A DNA stretch of 64,000 nt from Endomicrobium sp. (GCA_031260705.1 JAISLA010000015.1:1-64000), one strand, 5' to 3'; shown: positions 28,111-39,315, counted from the first letter of the stretch. The notes: a model not told the origin generated them from the letters alone. Program-made: numbers and translations.

Positions 28111-29586
28111 ATGATTAGACCTTCGTTTGAAGAGGCGAAAAAGTTTTTTAAAGATTACACTATAATTCCAGTATGTACAGAAATTTTTGCGGATATTAGA
28201 ACGTCTGTTGAAATCCTCAAAATTTTTACGGCGGGAAATAAAAAATGTTATCTGCTTGAAAGCGTCGAGAGTTTTGCTTTCGGCGAGACTTGGGGAAGAT
28301 ATTCTTTTCTTGGCTGCGACCCAAAACTTACCGTCAGGTGCAACAATAATAAAGTTTTTATAGATAACGGCAAAAAGAAAGAAATAATGACGGATAATCC
28401 TGTAAAAATATTGAGAGATATCATTTCGGAATATAAAAGTCCTAAGATAGAGTATATGCCTCCGTTTACGGGCGGATTGGCGGGATACTTTTCTTATGAT
28501 TTTGTTAAGTACGGTGAGAAATCTTTAAATCTTTCAAATTTAAATGACGAAAATTTTGATGATTTTTATCTTATGCTTTTTGATACGATTATAGCTTTTG
28601 ACCATTTAAAACAAAAAATTTTTATTGTAGTAAACGTTCCCGTGAGAAATTTTGAAAAGAATTTTATAAAAGCGGAAGAAAAACTCAAGAAAATGGAAGA
28701 CCTTATAAAGAGCGGTGTGACAAAAAAAGAGCAGAAATCGGAACTTAAGTCGGACTTCAAGATGCTTCATGATAAAAAAGAGTTTATGAATATGGTTGAA
28801 AAAGTGAAAGGACATATACGCGAGGGCGATATTTTTCAGGCTGTGATATCAAACAGAGCTGAGGCGGATTTCAGCGGCAGTCTTATACAGACATATAGAG
28901 TTTTAAGAACTACAAATCCGTCGCCGTATATGTTTTATTTCAATTTCGGCGATGTTGAGATTGCCGGTGCTTCGCCTGAGACGCTTGTTACTTTAAAAAA
29001 TAAAAAAATAACAAATTATGCTCTGGCTGGAACGTGCAGACGTGGAGCGAACGCCGCCGAAGACGAATTTCTTATCTCGCAGCTTTTAAGCGACGAAAAA
29101 GAACTTTCGGAACACAATATGCTTGTGGATTTAGGAAGAAATGATTTAGGCAAAGTCAGCAGGTTCGGTTCTGTAAAAGTAGCGGAATATATGAAAATTT
29201 TGAAATTTTCGCATGTAAGCCATATAGCGTCGGTAATAAGTTCAACTATAGAAGACGGTTATGATCATCTTGACGCTTTGTTGGCGGTTCTTCCGGCGGG
29301 AACTTTATCCGGCGCTCCTAAAAAGAGAGCTTGCGAGATTATAAACGATTTGGAGAAACATAAACGCGGGACATACGGCGGTGCGATAGGCTACATAGAT
29401 TTTACGGGAAATATGGATATGTGTATTGCAATAAGAATGGTAAAACTGCAAAACGGGAAAGTTTATGTTCAGTCCGGCGCGGGTGTTGTTGCAGACAGCG
29501 ATCCGGAAAAAGAATATAACGAGTGTAGTCAAAAAGCGCGGGCGGTTATTAATGCGCTCCAGATTGCGCAGGAGGAGAAAATATGA
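28111..29586 (+). CDS. trpE: Anthranilate synthase component I
   Basis: TrpE converts chorismate to anthranilate using ammonia from TrpG. The 491-residue protein has the LLES tryptophan-binding motif at about residues 48-51 (CYLLESVES). Its chorismate-binding domain shows IREGDIFQAVISNR, PSPYMFYF, DLGRNDLGKVS, LPAGTLSGAPKKRACEII and GGAIGYIDF. An AGGAGGG site precedes the ATG. The stop overlaps trpG by four bases, and the T-box leader lies directly upstream. Confidence 0.97.
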   Translation: MIRPSFEEAKKFFKDYTIIPVCTEIFADIRTSVEILKIFTAGNKKCYLLESVESFAFGETWGRYSFLGCDPKLTVRCNNNKVFIDNGKKKEIMTDNPVKILRDIISEYKSPKIEYMPPFTGGLAGYFSYDFVKYGEKSLNLSNLNDENFDDFYLMLFDTIIAFDHLKQKIFIVVNVPVRNFEKNFIKAEEKLKKMEDLIKSGVTKKEQKSELKSDFKMLHDKKEFMNMVEKVKGHIREGDIFQAVISNRAEADFSGSLIQTYRVLRTTNPSPYMFYFNFGDVEIAGASPETLVTLKNKKITNYALAGTCRRGANAAEDEFLISQLLSDEKELSEHNMLVDLGRNDLGKVSRFGSVKVAEYMKILKFSHVSHIASVISSTIEDGYDHLDALLAVLPAGTLSGAPKKRACEIINDLEKHKRGTYGGAIGYIDFTGNMDMCIAIRMVKLQNGKVYVQSGAGVVADSDPEKEYNECSQKARAVINALQIAQEEKI

Positions 29587-30161
29587 TTTTGATTATAGAT
29601 AATTACGACAGTTTTTCTTATAACCTTTATCAGTATGTCGGAACTATAAATAAGGATGTAAGAGTTATAAAAAATGATGAAATGACGGTTAAGGAAATAG
29701 AGGAATTAAATTCGTCACATTTGATTATTTCACCGGGTCCGGGAAGACCAGATGCCGCGGGAGTATGCGAAGAAGCGATAAAATATTTTAAAGGAAAAGT
29801 ACCGATACTGGGAGTTTGTCTGGGACATCAGGCGATATGTGAAGTGTTTGGCGCAAAAATTACGTATGCAAAAACATTAAAGCACGGCAAAACTAGCGAT
29901 ATACATATTGCTAACGGCAGCCCTGTTTTTAAAGGACTTTCTCCTGTTCTTAGAGCTGCAAGGTATCATTCCCTGATTGCAGACAGAGCGACTATTCCCG
30001 ATGAGCTGCTTGTGATAGCCGAAGATGAAGAATCGCAGGTAATGGGCGTAAAACATCAGGACTGCGATCTTTACGGACTGCAGTTTCATCCGGAATCGGT
30101 GCTTACAAAAAACGGAATGACGATAATTGAAAATTTTCTCGATTTGAGGGGGACAAGATGA
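29583..30161 (+). CDS. trpG: Anthranilate synthase component II (glutamine amidotransferase)
   Basis: TrpG releases ammonia from glutamine for TrpE. The 192-residue class I amidotransferase has DNYDSFSYNL at its start, ISPGPGRP, the nucleophile motif GVCLGHQA and the C-terminal FHPES histidine-glutamate pair. It overlaps both neighbours by four bases, which suggests coupled translation. Confidence 0.97.
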   Translation: MILIIDNYDSFSYNLYQYVGTINKDVRVIKNDEMTVKEIEELNSSHLIISPGPGRPDAAGVCEEAIKYFKGKVPILGVCLGHQAICEVFGAKITYAKTLKHGKTSDIHIANGSPVFKGLSPVLRAARYHSLIADRATIPDELLVIAEDEESQVMGVKHQDCDLYGLQFHPESVLTKNGMTIIENFLDLRGTR

Positions 30162-31168
30162 TACGGGAAGCTATTTATGAAATCGTAAACAGGAATAATC
30201 TTACAATAGATAAAACAAAAGAAGTGATGAACCGGATAATGGACGGCGGAGCTACCGATGCGCAGATTGCGTCTTTTCTTACGTCGCTAAGGCTTAAAGG
30301 CGAGACTATTGAAGAGATAACAGCTTGCGCAATGGTTATGAGAGAAAAATGCCAGAAATTGAATCCCGAATTTGATGTGCTTGATATTGTGGGAACAGGC
30401 GGCGACGAACTTGCGACATTTAACATTTCAACAATATCGTCTTTTATCATTGCGGCGGCTGGCGTGCCGGTTGCAAAGCACGGCAACAGAAGCGTATCGA
30501 GCAAATGCGGAAGCGCGGATTTGCTTGAAGCTTTAGGAGTAAATATAATGCTTACCCCGCAGCAGTGCGAAGCGATATTAAAGAAAGTTGGGATGTGCTT
30601 TTTAATGGCGCAGACATTTCATTCGTCAATGAAATATGTGGCTAAAGTAAGAAAAGAGCTTGGCATAAGAACGATATTTAATATTTTAGGACCTCTTGCA
30701 AATCCGGCGAAAGCAAGCTATGAGCTTATCGGCGTTTACGATGAAAATCTTGTGGAACCTATAGCGAGCGTACTTGTAAATCTAGGCGTAAAAAGAGCGA
30801 TGGTAGTACACGGGCATGACGGACTTGATGAAATAACGTTGTCCGACACTACGACTATTTGCGAAGTAAACAGCGGCAGATTGAACAGTTTCTTTATTAC
30901 GCCGGAACAGTTTGGATTAAAAAGATGTAGCTTGTCTGAACTGATAGGCGGAACGCCTCAGGAAAACAGAGAAATAGCGTTAAATATTTTAAACGGCGAG
31001 CAGGGAGCTAAAAGAGATACCGTCGTTTTGAATTCCGCTGTGTGTTTGTATATGTTTTACGATAATATGACGCTTAAGCAGTGTTTGAAAATGGCTCAGG
31101 ATATGATTGACAGTAAAAAAGCGTTAAATAAACTTGACGAGTTTATAAAAGCATCGCATGAGGCTTAA
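30158..31168 (+). CDS. trpD: Anthranilate phosphoribosyltransferase
   Basis: TrpD attaches phosphoribose to anthranilate. The 336-residue protein has the PRPP-binding GTGGDELATFNIST motif near residue 80, KHGNRSVSSKCGSADLLEALG, and a full C-terminal domain with VHGHDGLDE. It is a stand-alone gene rather than a trpGD fusion. A 341-bp spacer follows. Confidence 0.97.
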   Translation: MIREAIYEIVNRNNLTIDKTKEVMNRIMDGGATDAQIASFLTSLRLKGETIEEITACAMVMREKCQKLNPEFDVLDIVGTGGDELATFNISTISSFIIAAAGVPVAKHGNRSVSSKCGSADLLEALGVNIMLTPQQCEAILKKVGMCFLMAQTFHSSMKYVAKVRKELGIRTIFNILGPLANPAKASYELIGVYDENLVEPIASVLVNLGVKRAMVVHGHDGLDEITLSDTTTICEVNSGRLNSFFITPEQFGLKRCSLSELIGGTPQENREIALNILNGEQGAKRDTVVLNSAVCLYMFYDNMTLKQCLKMAQDMIDSKKALNKLDEFIKASHEA

Positions 31169-31509
31169 AGGAAAAGGAATGTAGCCTGTGCGGCGGTCTG
31201 CCTTGCTATTCGTTTGAGAGATGTCGTCTGTCGAGGTAATGCCGGATAGAGCAGTCAAAAGTGGCGGGATTTAATCGCTGCGGAGGGGGGTTCTCTTATT
31301 TCTTTTTCTTCATACTTTGAGAGAGCGGATTGAGATAAGGGTCGGAAAGTGTTGATAATCAAAGATTAAAAACTTCGGATTGCCGTGAAAGTTGAGGGGT
31401 ATAAAAAAATTGATGATAAGCCATCGTTTCTTCATTGTCCTGAAAAGTGGAAAATGTTTAAACGGGAGATTTATTTTTGTAAAAGCGTTAACGAGGTATA
31501 ATAATAAAA
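31169..31509 (+). other. 341-bp spacer between trpD and trpC
   Basis: No gene or clear terminator is seen inside it, so trpC is probably still in the operon. A G6 run occurs near 31288. A GAGGTATAATAAT string lies just before trpC. The spacer resembles the decayed spacers elsewhere in this window. Confidence 0.5.
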
Positions 31510-32283
31510 ATGATATTGGATAAAATTGTTGCGGCAACAAAAGTAAGAGTGGAAAAAGCAAAGCTTCAAAAATCTTTTGAAACAATGAAAAGAGAAGCCT
31601 TAAATAAAAACGAGAATTTTACTTCTTTTAAAAAAGCATTATCAAAAGCGGGAATAAATTTTATTTGCGAAGTTAAAAAGGCATCGCCGTCAAAAGGGCT
31701 GATTTCGCCTGACTTTAAATATAAAGAAATTGCTCTGGAATATGAAAAAGCGGGAGCTAACGCTGTTTCCGTTCTCACCGAACCGGATTTTTTCCTTGGC
31801 GGTATAAAATATTTGCAGGAGATAAAAAGTATTGTTAAAATACCGGTTTTGCGCAAAGATTTTATAATAGATTCTTACCAAATATATGAATCGAGAGTCA
31901 TCGGCGCGGATGCGGTTCTTTTAATATGTGCTGTTTTATCATACGGCGTTTTGAAGGAATTTTTAGAGACGGCGCAGGGACTCGGTATGTCTTGTCTTGT
32001 TGAAGCTCATGATGAGGAAGAAATTGAGACAGCGTTGAAAGCTGGTGCGGAAATAATAGGTGTAAATAACAGAAATCTTAGAACTTTTGAAGTTGATTTT
32101 TGCAACAGTATGAAACTCCGCAGACTTGTGCCGGACGATAAAGTTTTTGTTTCAGAAAGCGGGATTAAAACGAAAAAGCATATAGACATTCTTAAAGCAA
32201 ATAGCGTTAATGCGGTTTTGATAGGCGAAGAACTTATGAAAAGCAGAAATATTGCGGGACGTCTTAGAGAATTGAAAGACTGA
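31510..32283 (+). CDS. trpC: Indole-3-glycerol phosphate synthase
   Basis: TrpC closes the indole ring from CdRP. The 257-residue TIM barrel has CEVKKASPSKGLI (catalytic Glu and Lys), LRKDFIIDSYQIYESR, GVNNRNLRTFEVD and SESGIKT. It is not fused to TrpF. The spacer to trpF is 204 bp. Confidence 0.97.
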   Translation: MILDKIVAATKVRVEKAKLQKSFETMKREALNKNENFTSFKKALSKAGINFICEVKKASPSKGLISPDFKYKEIALEYEKAGANAVSVLTEPDFFLGGIKYLQEIKSIVKIPVLRKDFIIDSYQIYESRVIGADAVLLICAVLSYGVLKEFLETAQGLGMSCLVEAHDEEEIETALKAGAEIIGVNNRNLRTFEVDFCNSMKLRRLVPDDKVFVSESGIKTKKHIDILKANSVNAVLIGEELMKSRNIAGRLRELKD

Positions 32284-32487
32284 AAAAGAACTAACTGCTG
32301 TCTGCCGTCGGGGCTGATAAATCTGTCGGCGGGCGCAGAAAATAAGAAGCGGTTTCTGCTTGGTATTGGAGACAATTGCGGTCTTTTTGCAGTTTTTGCG
32401 GTAGTCTTGACGGTTTGATTTGATACAAAACAGCGAAAACCGGGGTGTCCGGTTTTAGGTGATAAAGTCAGTGGGAGAATTGCAGTT

Positions 32488-33090
32488 ATGCCGAAAATAA
32501 AAATATGCGGGCTTAAAAGAGAAGAGGACGTAAACTTTGTAAACGCTGCATGTCCGGATTATGCCGGTTTTGTTTTTGCAGGCGTAAAGAGAAAAATAGA
32601 TTTTAATACTGCTGCAAAATTCAGATCTTTGCTTGATGATAAAATTCAGTCGGTCGGTGTTTTTGTAAACGATGAAATTGATAATATTGTAAATTTGTGT
32701 AATGATAAAACCATAAATTTGGTTCAGCTTCACGGCGGAGAAGATGAATCTTATATAGGCAGATTGAAAGAGAGAATTAAAAATACGGTTGTAAAAGCTG
32801 TGAGAGTAAAAGATAAAATTTACAGCGTCGCGACAAAAGCAGATTTTGTGCTTTTTGATACCTATAGTAGCTCTGAATATGGCGGTAGCGGTAAAGTTTT
32901 TGATTGGGATTTGCTTAAAGAGTGCAGAAAACCGTTTTTTCTTGCGGGCGGACTGAATAAAGATAATATGGCGGTAGCGGTAAAAAAGTTGAATCCTTAT
33001 TGCGTTGATTTAAGCAGCGGTGTTGAAACGAATGGCGTAAAAGATTTGAATAAAATTATTGAGACGGTAAAAATTTTAAGAAGTTTATAA
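32488..33090 (+). CDS. trpF: Phosphoribosylanthranilate isomerase
   Basis: TrpF isomerises PRA to CdRP. The 200-residue barrel starts KIKICGLKREED with the catalytic cysteine, has VQLHGGED, LFDTYSSSEYGGSGKVFDW with the catalytic aspartate, and AGGLNKDN near the end. Its place between trpC and trpB fits the pathway. Confidence 0.96.
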   Translation: MPKIKICGLKREEDVNFVNAACPDYAGFVFAGVKRKIDFNTAAKFRSLLDDKIQSVGVFVNDEIDNIVNLCNDKTINLVQLHGGEDESYIGRLKERIKNTVVKAVRVKDKIYSVATKADFVLFDTYSSSEYGGSGKVFDWDLLKECRKPFFLAGGLNKDNMAVAVKKLNPYCVDLSSGVETNGVKDLNKIIETVKILRSL

Positions 33091-33220
33091 AAACTGGGTG
33101 AAAATCAAAACAGGCGGCAGGGTTGCGGATGTAAAAATGCGGATTTTTGTGGTTTTAAATAAAAAAATTCTTCAGGTTTTTGGTTTTCAGAATGACAATC
33201 ATACAGGAAGGAGATAGACA

Positions 33221-34405
33221 ATGACAAAAGGAAAATTTGGGATTCATGGCGGGCAGTATGTTCCAGAAACTCTTATGAATGCCGTGAACGAACTTGAATC
33301 GGCTTATAACTGTTTTAAAAATGACAGACATTTTAACGAGGAGCTTACTTCTCTGCTCAACGGATATGCGGGAAGACCTTCGGAATTATATTATGCCGGA
33401 AATGTTACCGAGAAACTCGGCGGGGCAAAAATATATTTAAAAAGAGAAGATTTAAATCATACCGGCTCGCACAAAATAAACAATGTTTTGGGGCAGGCTC
33501 TGCTTGCCAAAAAGATGGGCAAAAAAAGAATTATAGCGGAAACCGGAGCGGGGCAGCATGGAGTTGCGACTGCGACTGCCGCTGCGCTGCTTGGCATGGA
33601 ATGCGAAATTTTTATGGGCGAAGAGGATACTGAAAGGCAGGCTTTAAATGTTTTCAGAATGCAGCTGCTTGGCGCGGAAGTTCATCCTGTAAAAAGCGGC
33701 ACGAAAACTTTAAAGGATGCCGTAAGCGAAACTATGAGAGAGTGGAGCAAAAGAATTGATGACACGTTTTATGTTTTGGGTTCGGTAATGGGACCGCATC
33801 CATATCCGCAGATTGTGAGGGATTTTCAAAGTGTTATAAGCAAGGAAATAAAAGAACAGTTGATGAAAAGAGAATCTGCTCTTCCGTCTGCCGTTGTAGC
33901 CTGCGTCGGAGGAGGGTCAAATTCAATAGGCGCTTTTTACAATTTTATAGACGATAAGGAAGTCAGGCTTATAGGATGCGAAGCTGCTGGTAAAGGTGTT
34001 GATACTTTTGAAACCGCGGCTACAATTGCAAAAGGCAGACTTGGAATATTTCACGGAATGAAATCGTATTTCTGCCAGACAGAAAAAGGACAAATTGCGC
34101 CTGTATATTCGATTTCTGCAGGGCTTGATTATCCGGGCATAGGTCCGGAACATGCATACCTGCACGATACAAAAAGAGCGCAATATGTCCCCGTTACCGA
34201 TGATGAAGCTGTCGGAGCGTTTGAATTTTTATCAAAAACCGAAGGGATTATTCCCGCAATAGAATCTGCACATGCAATGCATTATGCAATGAAGATTGCC
34301 CCTGAAATGAAAAAAGACGAGATAATAGTTGTCTGTATTTCTGGCAGAGGCGATAAAGATGTTGCAATGATTGCCAAATACAAGGGGGTAAATATTAATG
34401 AATAA
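33221..34405 (+). CDS. trpB: Tryptophan synthase beta chain
   Basis: TrpB condenses indole with serine using PLP. The 394-residue protein has the PLP lysine in HTGSHKINN at about residues 82-90, [21 protein letters not shown] for phosphate binding, and SGRGDKD at the end. An AAGGAG site precedes the ATG. It overlaps trpA by eight bases. Confidence 0.98.
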   Translation: MTKGKFGIHGGQYVPETLMNAVNELESAYNCFKNDRHFNEELTSLLNGYAGRPSELYYAGNVTEKLGGAKIYLKREDLNHTGSHKINNVLGQALLAKKMGKKRIIAETGAGQHGVATATAAALLGMECEIFMGEEDTERQALNVFRMQLLGAEVHPVKSGTKTLKDAVSETMREWSKRIDDTFYVLGSVMGPHPYPQIVRDFQSVISKEIKEQLMKRESALPSAVVACVGGGSNSIGAFYNFIDDKEVRLIGCEAAGKGVDTFETAATIAKGRLGIFHGMKSYFCQTEKGQIAPVYSISAGLDYPGIGPEHAYLHDTKRAQYVPVTDDEAVGAFEFLSKTEGIIPAIESAHAMHYAMKIAPEMKKDEIIVVCISGRGDKDVAMIAKYKGVNINE

Positions 34406-35210
34406 TATCCGTTCTTCCGCTGCCGCCTCAAAGAGCAGGGGGCTTATCACAGAAATATTTAAAAATGGAAAAGCTCTGATAACGTATCTTACGGCTGGGG
34501 ATCCGTCTCTTGATAAAACTGAAGACTACGTTTTGACAATGGCTGAAAATGGATCTGATTTAATAGAAATCGGCATACCTTTTTCGGACCCTGTGGCAGA
34601 GGGAGAGACAATACAAAATGCAATGATAAGAGCGTTGTCAAAAAATATAGATTTAGATGGTATTTTTAATGTGGTTGCAAACGTCCGAAAAAAGTCAAAA
34701 GTTCCGCTTGTATTTATGACGTATTTAAATCCTTTATTTTCTTACGGATATGAAAAGTTTTTTAAAAAGTGTGCCAGTACGGGAATAAACGGCATAATCG
34801 TTCCAGATATGCCTTTTGAAGAGCAGGGCGAAATCAAAGGTTTTACTGATAAATACGGCATAACGGTTATTACGCTCATAGCTCCTACGTCTAAAGAGAG
34901 AATAAATGTTTTGGCAAAGCAGGCGGAAGGTTTTATATATCTTGTTTCATCGCTTGGCGTTACGGGAGTGAGAAGCAGGATAACCACAGATATTGATGCT
35001 ATAGTGTCTGAAATAAAGAAAGTGACGGATACGCCTGTTGCCGTAGGATTTGGGATTTCTACTCCCGAGCAAGCAAAAAAAGTGACAAAGTCTGCTGACG
35101 GCGTGATAATCGGAAGCGCTGTTGTAAAAATAATTGCGGAGTATAAAGAAAATGCCGCTCCCAAACTTGCGGAATATGTTTCAGAAATCAAGAGAGTTAT
35201 ACAGGACTGA
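34398..35210 (+). CDS. trpA: Tryptophan synthase alpha chain
   Basis: TrpA releases indole, which passes to TrpB. The 270-residue TIM barrel has the catalytic Glu in [13 protein letters not shown], the catalytic Asp in VPDMPFEE, and GVTGVRS and GFGIS for phosphate binding. It completes the pathway from chorismate. A SEC-C gene begins 22 bp later, without a terminator. Confidence 0.97.
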   Translation: MNNIRSSAAASKSRGLITEIFKNGKALITYLTAGDPSLDKTEDYVLTMAENGSDLIEIGIPFSDPVAEGETIQNAMIRALSKNIDLDGIFNVVANVRKKSKVPLVFMTYLNPLFSYGYEKFFKKCASTGINGIIVPDMPFEEQGEIKGFTDKYGITVITLIAPTSKERINVLAKQAEGFIYLVSSLGVTGVRSRITTDIDAIVSEIKKVTDTPVAVGFGISTPEQAKKVTKSADGVIIGSAVVKIIAEYKENAAPKLAEYVSEIKRVIQD

Positions 35211-35231
35211 GATAAAATATGCTGGAAAATA

Positions 35232-36782
35232 TTGTGTAAAGAGAATAATTTGGAAAAAATAAAAAAATCTGAAGGAGTGAATGAAAGTGAAAGGATGCTG
35301 GTTAAATTAGGCAAAAAAGTCTTTCTGGAATTATGGAGTTATCCAAATGTGTATTATGAGCCAGGAAAAGAATTAACTGATTTATTAGTTATCTGTGATA
35401 ACTATATTTTAATATTCTCAGATAAAAAAGTAAAATTTGACGACTCTAAAGATTTGAAACTTGCTTGGCAAAGATGGCATAACAGAGCAATCATAAAATC
35501 TATAAAACAATTAAGAAAGGCAGAGCATAGAATTAAAACTTTTCCGAATAATCTCTTTTTAGATTCCAAGTGCAAACAAAAACTGCCTATTTCGCTTCCA
35601 TCTCTTAATGATATGGAAATTCATTTAATTTGTATTGCTAATGGGGCAAAAGATGCTTGTAAGAAGTATTTTGGAGAAGGATGTACAGGCAGTCTGAGAT
35701 TTTCAACAGATCTTTCTGAATTGAAAGATTTACATTTACCAACAGAATTTTGCGTTACTGATGATAAAACACAAACATTCGTTCATATATTTGATGACTT
35801 CTCTTTTCCTTTTATTTTGAATGAGTTAGATACATTAACGGATTTCGTAAACTATCTTGAAGAAAAAGAAGTATTTATCAGAAAAGCCAAAGGAGTATCA
35901 TATACTGGAGAAGAAGATTTATTATATAATTATGTCAAAAATTTAGACAATAAAAGAAATCGGCATACCTTTATCTCTGAAGATAAAAAAATAGAAGATA
36001 CTTTCTTTTACTTTCCTGAGGGAAATTGGAACAATTTAAAGGAAAATCCTCAATACAAAGCCCGAAAGCAAGCTGATGAAATTAGTTACTTATGGGATGA
36101 TTTAATACAAAAAACCGGATTAAATAAATTAAACGGAACTATAATTTCAGAGAAACCTGCAGGGAGTACTCATGAAGGCGCACTTAGATATATGGCTTTA
36201 GAGAATAGGGTATTAAGGAGAGATTTGGCCTTAAAAATGAAACAGGCATTTGATTCGTATCCGAGTCACTTATCATGTGAATCAAGTTTTTCATACGTGA
36301 GATATAAAGAAACTTCTTTCCGTCCGTATGCAAGTCTTTCATACGTGTGTCAAAAATCTGAACAAGCTTATTTCTTTTTACAATTAAAACCATTAGTCTC
36401 TGAATCATATAACGATTACAGGCATAGGCGCAAAGGATTACTTGAAATTTATGCAATCTGTTTAAAAGCAAAATTTGTTTGTGAATTACCTGAACGTCCA
36501 TTGAAAAGAATAATCGGTATTGGTATGGAACCGCCAAAATACTCAGATACGATATCAGAACAGTTTTTATTATTAGATTGTTCTGAGTGGACTGACGAAC
36601 AGCAAGCAGAATATAGCAATTGGAGAAGCCGTCTGAATATTTGGAGAACCCCGCTAAAGCAAGCTAATAAAGTTCACATTAAGGAATATCCTGAAATACA
36701 AAAACGAAAGAAAATAGGCAGAAATGATCCTTGCCCTTGCGGGAGCGGTAAAAAATATAAAAAGTGTTGTTTAAATATTTAA
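35232..36782 (+). CDS. SEC-C motif protein, possible nuclease-like N-terminus
   Basis: The 516-residue protein ends with a SEC-C zinc motif, [18 protein letters not shown], which in SecA and others binds zinc and nucleic-acid partners. The N-terminal part has [21 protein letters not shown] and then [11 protein letters not shown]. This spacing of Glu, Asp and DxK loosely resembles a PD-(D/E)XK nuclease, but the assignment is an inference. The start is uncertain: a TTG is used here, and ATG at 35295 is an alternative. It lies between trpA and a type III R-M locus. Confidence 0.6.
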   Translation: MCKENNLEKIKKSEGVNESERMLVKLGKKVFLELWSYPNVYYEPGKELTDLLVICDNYILIFSDKKVKFDDSKDLKLAWQRWHNRAIIKSIKQLRKAEHRIKTFPNNLFLDSKCKQKLPISLPSLNDMEIHLICIANGAKDACKKYFGEGCTGSLRFSTDLSELKDLHLPTEFCVTDDKTQTFVHIFDDFSFPFILNELDTLTDFVNYLEEKEVFIRKAKGVSYTGEEDLLYNYVKNLDNKRNRHTFISEDKKIEDTFFYFPEGNWNNLKENPQYKARKQADEISYLWDDLIQKTGLNKLNGTIISEKPAGSTHEGALRYMALENRVLRRDLALKMKQAFDSYPSHLSCESSFSYVRYKETSFRPYASLSYVCQKSEQAYFFLQLKPLVSESYNDYRHRRKGLLEIYAICLKAKFVCELPERPLKRIIGIGMEPPKYSDTISEQFLLLDCSEWTDEQQAEYSNWRSRLNIWRTPLKQANKVHIKEYPEIQKRKKIGRNDPCPCGSGKKYKKCCLNI

Positions 36783-36855
36783 TTTTGGAATATAGTTAAT
36801 TATTTTTATTAGAGCGAGTCAGAGTCAGAATTTTATATATAGTTAAGGAAAGCAG

Positions 36856-39315
36856 ATGCAAAATATTAATGAAACTAAATTTTATCAGGCGTTAGAAAAT
36901 ATTTTTACAGGAGCGAAAATAGATGGGGGTGGGGGGGGGTATGTAAACCTCTTAAAAATAAAATATTCTTATTATAAACTTATTCTTAAGCAGTTTAAAG
37001 AAGATTTAGATGCAGAAAGCGGTATTATTAAAGACTCGTTTAAAGAAGAGTTTTTTGACAAACTGTATTCTTTTTTTGAAAAATATTTTTCTGAGAGTGG
37101 AAGTGTCTATTTTGTAAAAACGGCTGATTGGCAAAGAGTATATGAGCAGGTCTACACGGACAATAAAGACGTAATCTTGTTTTGGAAAACTCATATGCTT
37201 TACTATGTAAAAAGTGATATTCTATTCCATGATATTTCAACTGAAATACCGGACGAACAAGATGGACGGGTTTATAACTTTTATTTTGACGTCGGAACTC
37301 TTAAAAACAAACAAAATAACGAAAAGAAAAATCTGTTTTTTGACTTTTTTAAAGAAGAACCATCAGAAAAAGACGGTAAAAAAACCTATATTTTTAATGT
37401 TAATTACTCTGAAGGCGGCAAAAAGACAAAGACTTCAGAAATAAGCAGAAAGCTTAAAATTAAAGAAGATATTTTAGAAAAAGCTTTTGCCGTATTTAAA
37501 AAACAATCAGAGGTAGATTTTTTTATAAATAAAAACGCCAATGCGTTTTTGAATGAGCAGTTAGATTTATACTTACATCAAATATTATTAAATACAGAAA
37601 ATAAATTTGACCAAGAAAGGCTTGATCAGTTAAAAACAATCAAAGTATTTGCTGAGAAAATTATCAGTTTTATAGCGCAGTTCGAGGACGAACTTGTCCG
37701 AATTTGGAATAAGCCTAAATTTGTATTAAACAGCAGTTATGTTATAACGTTTGATAAGCTAACGGATGAAATAATAAACAAATTATCAAAACATTCAAAC
37801 CTAAAAGAGCAGATAAAAGAATGGCAGGAATTGGGAATGGCAGATAACAATTTTAATTTTTCCGAAAGATCAGAAGCGCATAAATATTTACCGGTAGATA
37901 CAAAATATTTCAAAAATTTAGAATTAGATATTTTAGCCTTATTTGATAATTTAGACGAAGCATTGGACGGCAGGTTAATACACAGCGAGAACTATCAGGC
38001 TCTTAATACTTTGCAGGAAAAATACAAAGAAAAAATACAGTGTATTTATATCGACCCGCCTTTTAATTTAGATAAAAATGCGAGTTTTGATTATAAGGTG
38101 AATTATAAAGACGCTACATGGGCTACTATACTTGAAAATAGATTGAAAATAGCAAAAAATTTCCTAAAAGATACCGGAAGCATATTTGTTAGAAGTGATT
38201 ATAATGGGAACTTCATTGTTAGATGTTTGCTCGATAATGTTTTTGGGAAAGAGAATTTTAGGAATGAATTTATAGTTAATACTACGCAAAAATTTTTTGA
38301 AGGTTCCCAAAGATACAACATAGGAACAAACTCTCTTTTTTGGTACTCAAAGCAAGAAAAAGATTTTTGTTTCAAAATACAAACAAAAAAAAGAGCAGAA
38401 AAGAAATGGATGGAAGCACACTCAGGAGGCGAAAGAAGACCACCTGAAAGAATAATTTTAGGTGAAAAAGTATATCCTCCAAAAGGTAGACATTGGACAT
38501 TTATACAAGAAAAAATAAATGTAATGGAAAAAGAAGGAAGGATACGGTGGAAAGAAAAAGAATATATAGATTATAATGGAGAAAAACAATATAAAATTGC
38601 TGAATATCTATTTGCGGATGAAAAATTTTTAAATTCAAATTGGACAGATATATCAGGTTATTCTTCAACAACAGGATTCCAAACAGAGAATTCAGAGCTT
38701 CTACTGCAAAGAGGCGAACTAACTGCCTCCTCAAAAAATGATATCGTTTTAGATTTTTTCATGGGAAGTGCGACTACTCAAGTAGTTGCTCAAAAACTTA
38801 GCAGAAAATGGCTTGGCATTGAAATGAGTGAACAATTTTTTAAAGTGAATATTCCAAGATTAAAAAGAGTAATATCTGGAATACAGCAGGGAATTTCAAA
38901 AGAACTAAAAGAAAAATATAATGGAAGTGGTTTCTTTAAGTATTATTCTTTAGAACAATACGAAAATACTTTAAGTAAGATAAGAGATAAGTATTCAAAG
39001 AATACTCCGTCTACTCTATGGGATAACAAAAATCCATTTGAAACTTATATTTTTAAAGCAGACGAAAAATTTGCCGATGTATTAAGCATAGAAAGCGAAA
39101 TCTTGGAAGTTGATTTTGACAAATTATACAAAGACATAGATTTTGCAGAAACAATATCTAACCTTAAGGGATTATCTATAGAGAGAATAACTAAGACAGG
39201 CGTATTATTAGACGGTGAAAGCAAAGAGATAAGAACTGATTATAAAAATATGACGAATTCTGAAAAGCTTGAATTCATAAGACTGTTAAAACCTTTGCTT
39301 TGGTGGGGCGAATAA
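36856..39315 (+). CDS. mod: Type III restriction-modification methyltransferase, Mod subunit
   Basis: This 819-residue protein is an N6-adenine methyltransferase of the beta class. The catalytic motif DPPF lies at residues 400-403, and the SAM-binding motif LDFFMGSATT near residue 633. TGFQTENSE precedes motif I as in type III Mod proteins, and the variable centre would be the target-recognition region. A GGGGGTGGGGGGGGG tract at 36925-36939 encodes a Gly run near residue 26 and could switch the gene on and off by slippage; the frame is open here. An rloC-like gene and res follow. Confidence 0.9.
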   Translation: MQNINETKFYQALENIFTGAKIDGGGGGYVNLLKIKYSYYKLILKQFKEDLDAESGIIKDSFKEEFFDKLYSFFEKYFSESGSVYFVKTADWQRVYEQVYTDNKDVILFWKTHMLYYVKSDILFHDISTEIPDEQDGRVYNFYFDVGTLKNKQNNEKKNLFFDFFKEEPSEKDGKKTYIFNVNYSEGGKKTKTSEISRKLKIKEDILEKAFAVFKKQSEVDFFINKNANAFLNEQLDLYLHQILLNTENKFDQERLDQLKTIKVFAEKIISFIAQFEDELVRIWNKPKFVLNSSYVITFDKLTDEIINKLSKHSNLKEQIKEWQELGMADNNFNFSERSEAHKYLPVDTKYFKNLELDILALFDNLDEALDGRLIHSENYQALNTLQEKYKEKIQCIYIDPPFNLDKNASFDYKVNYKDATWATILENRLKIAKNFLKDTGSIFVRSDYNGNFIVRCLLDNVFGKENFRNEFIVNTTQKFFEGSQRYNIGTNSLFWYSKQEKDFCFKIQTKKRAEKKWMEAHSGGERRPPERIILGEKVYPPKGRHWTFIQEKINVMEKEGRIRWKEKEYIDYNGEKQYKIAEYLFADEKFLNSNWTDISGYSSTTGFQTENSELLLQRGELTASSKNDIVLDFFMGSATTQVVAQKLSRKWLGIEMSEQFFKVNIPRLKRVISGIQQGISKELKEKYNGSGFFKYYSLEQYENTLSKIRDKYSKNTPSTLWDNKNPFETYIFKADEKFADVLSIESEILEVDFDKLYKDIDFAETISNLKGLSIERITKTGVLLDGESKEIRTDYKNMTNSEKLEFIRLLKPLLWWGE
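36925..36939 (+). repeat. G5-T-G9 tract inside mod
   Basis: A run of nine guanines (36931-36939) directly follows GGGGGT within codons about 24-28 of mod. Gain or loss of one or two bases would shift the frame and stop translation early. Simple repeats of this kind drive phase variation of type III mod genes in other bacteria. Confidence 0.85.

Noticed and set aside
36925-36939. G tract as an assembly error that breaks mod
   Set aside because: The mod frame is open through the tract, so no error is needed; length variation remains possible and is treated as a finding.
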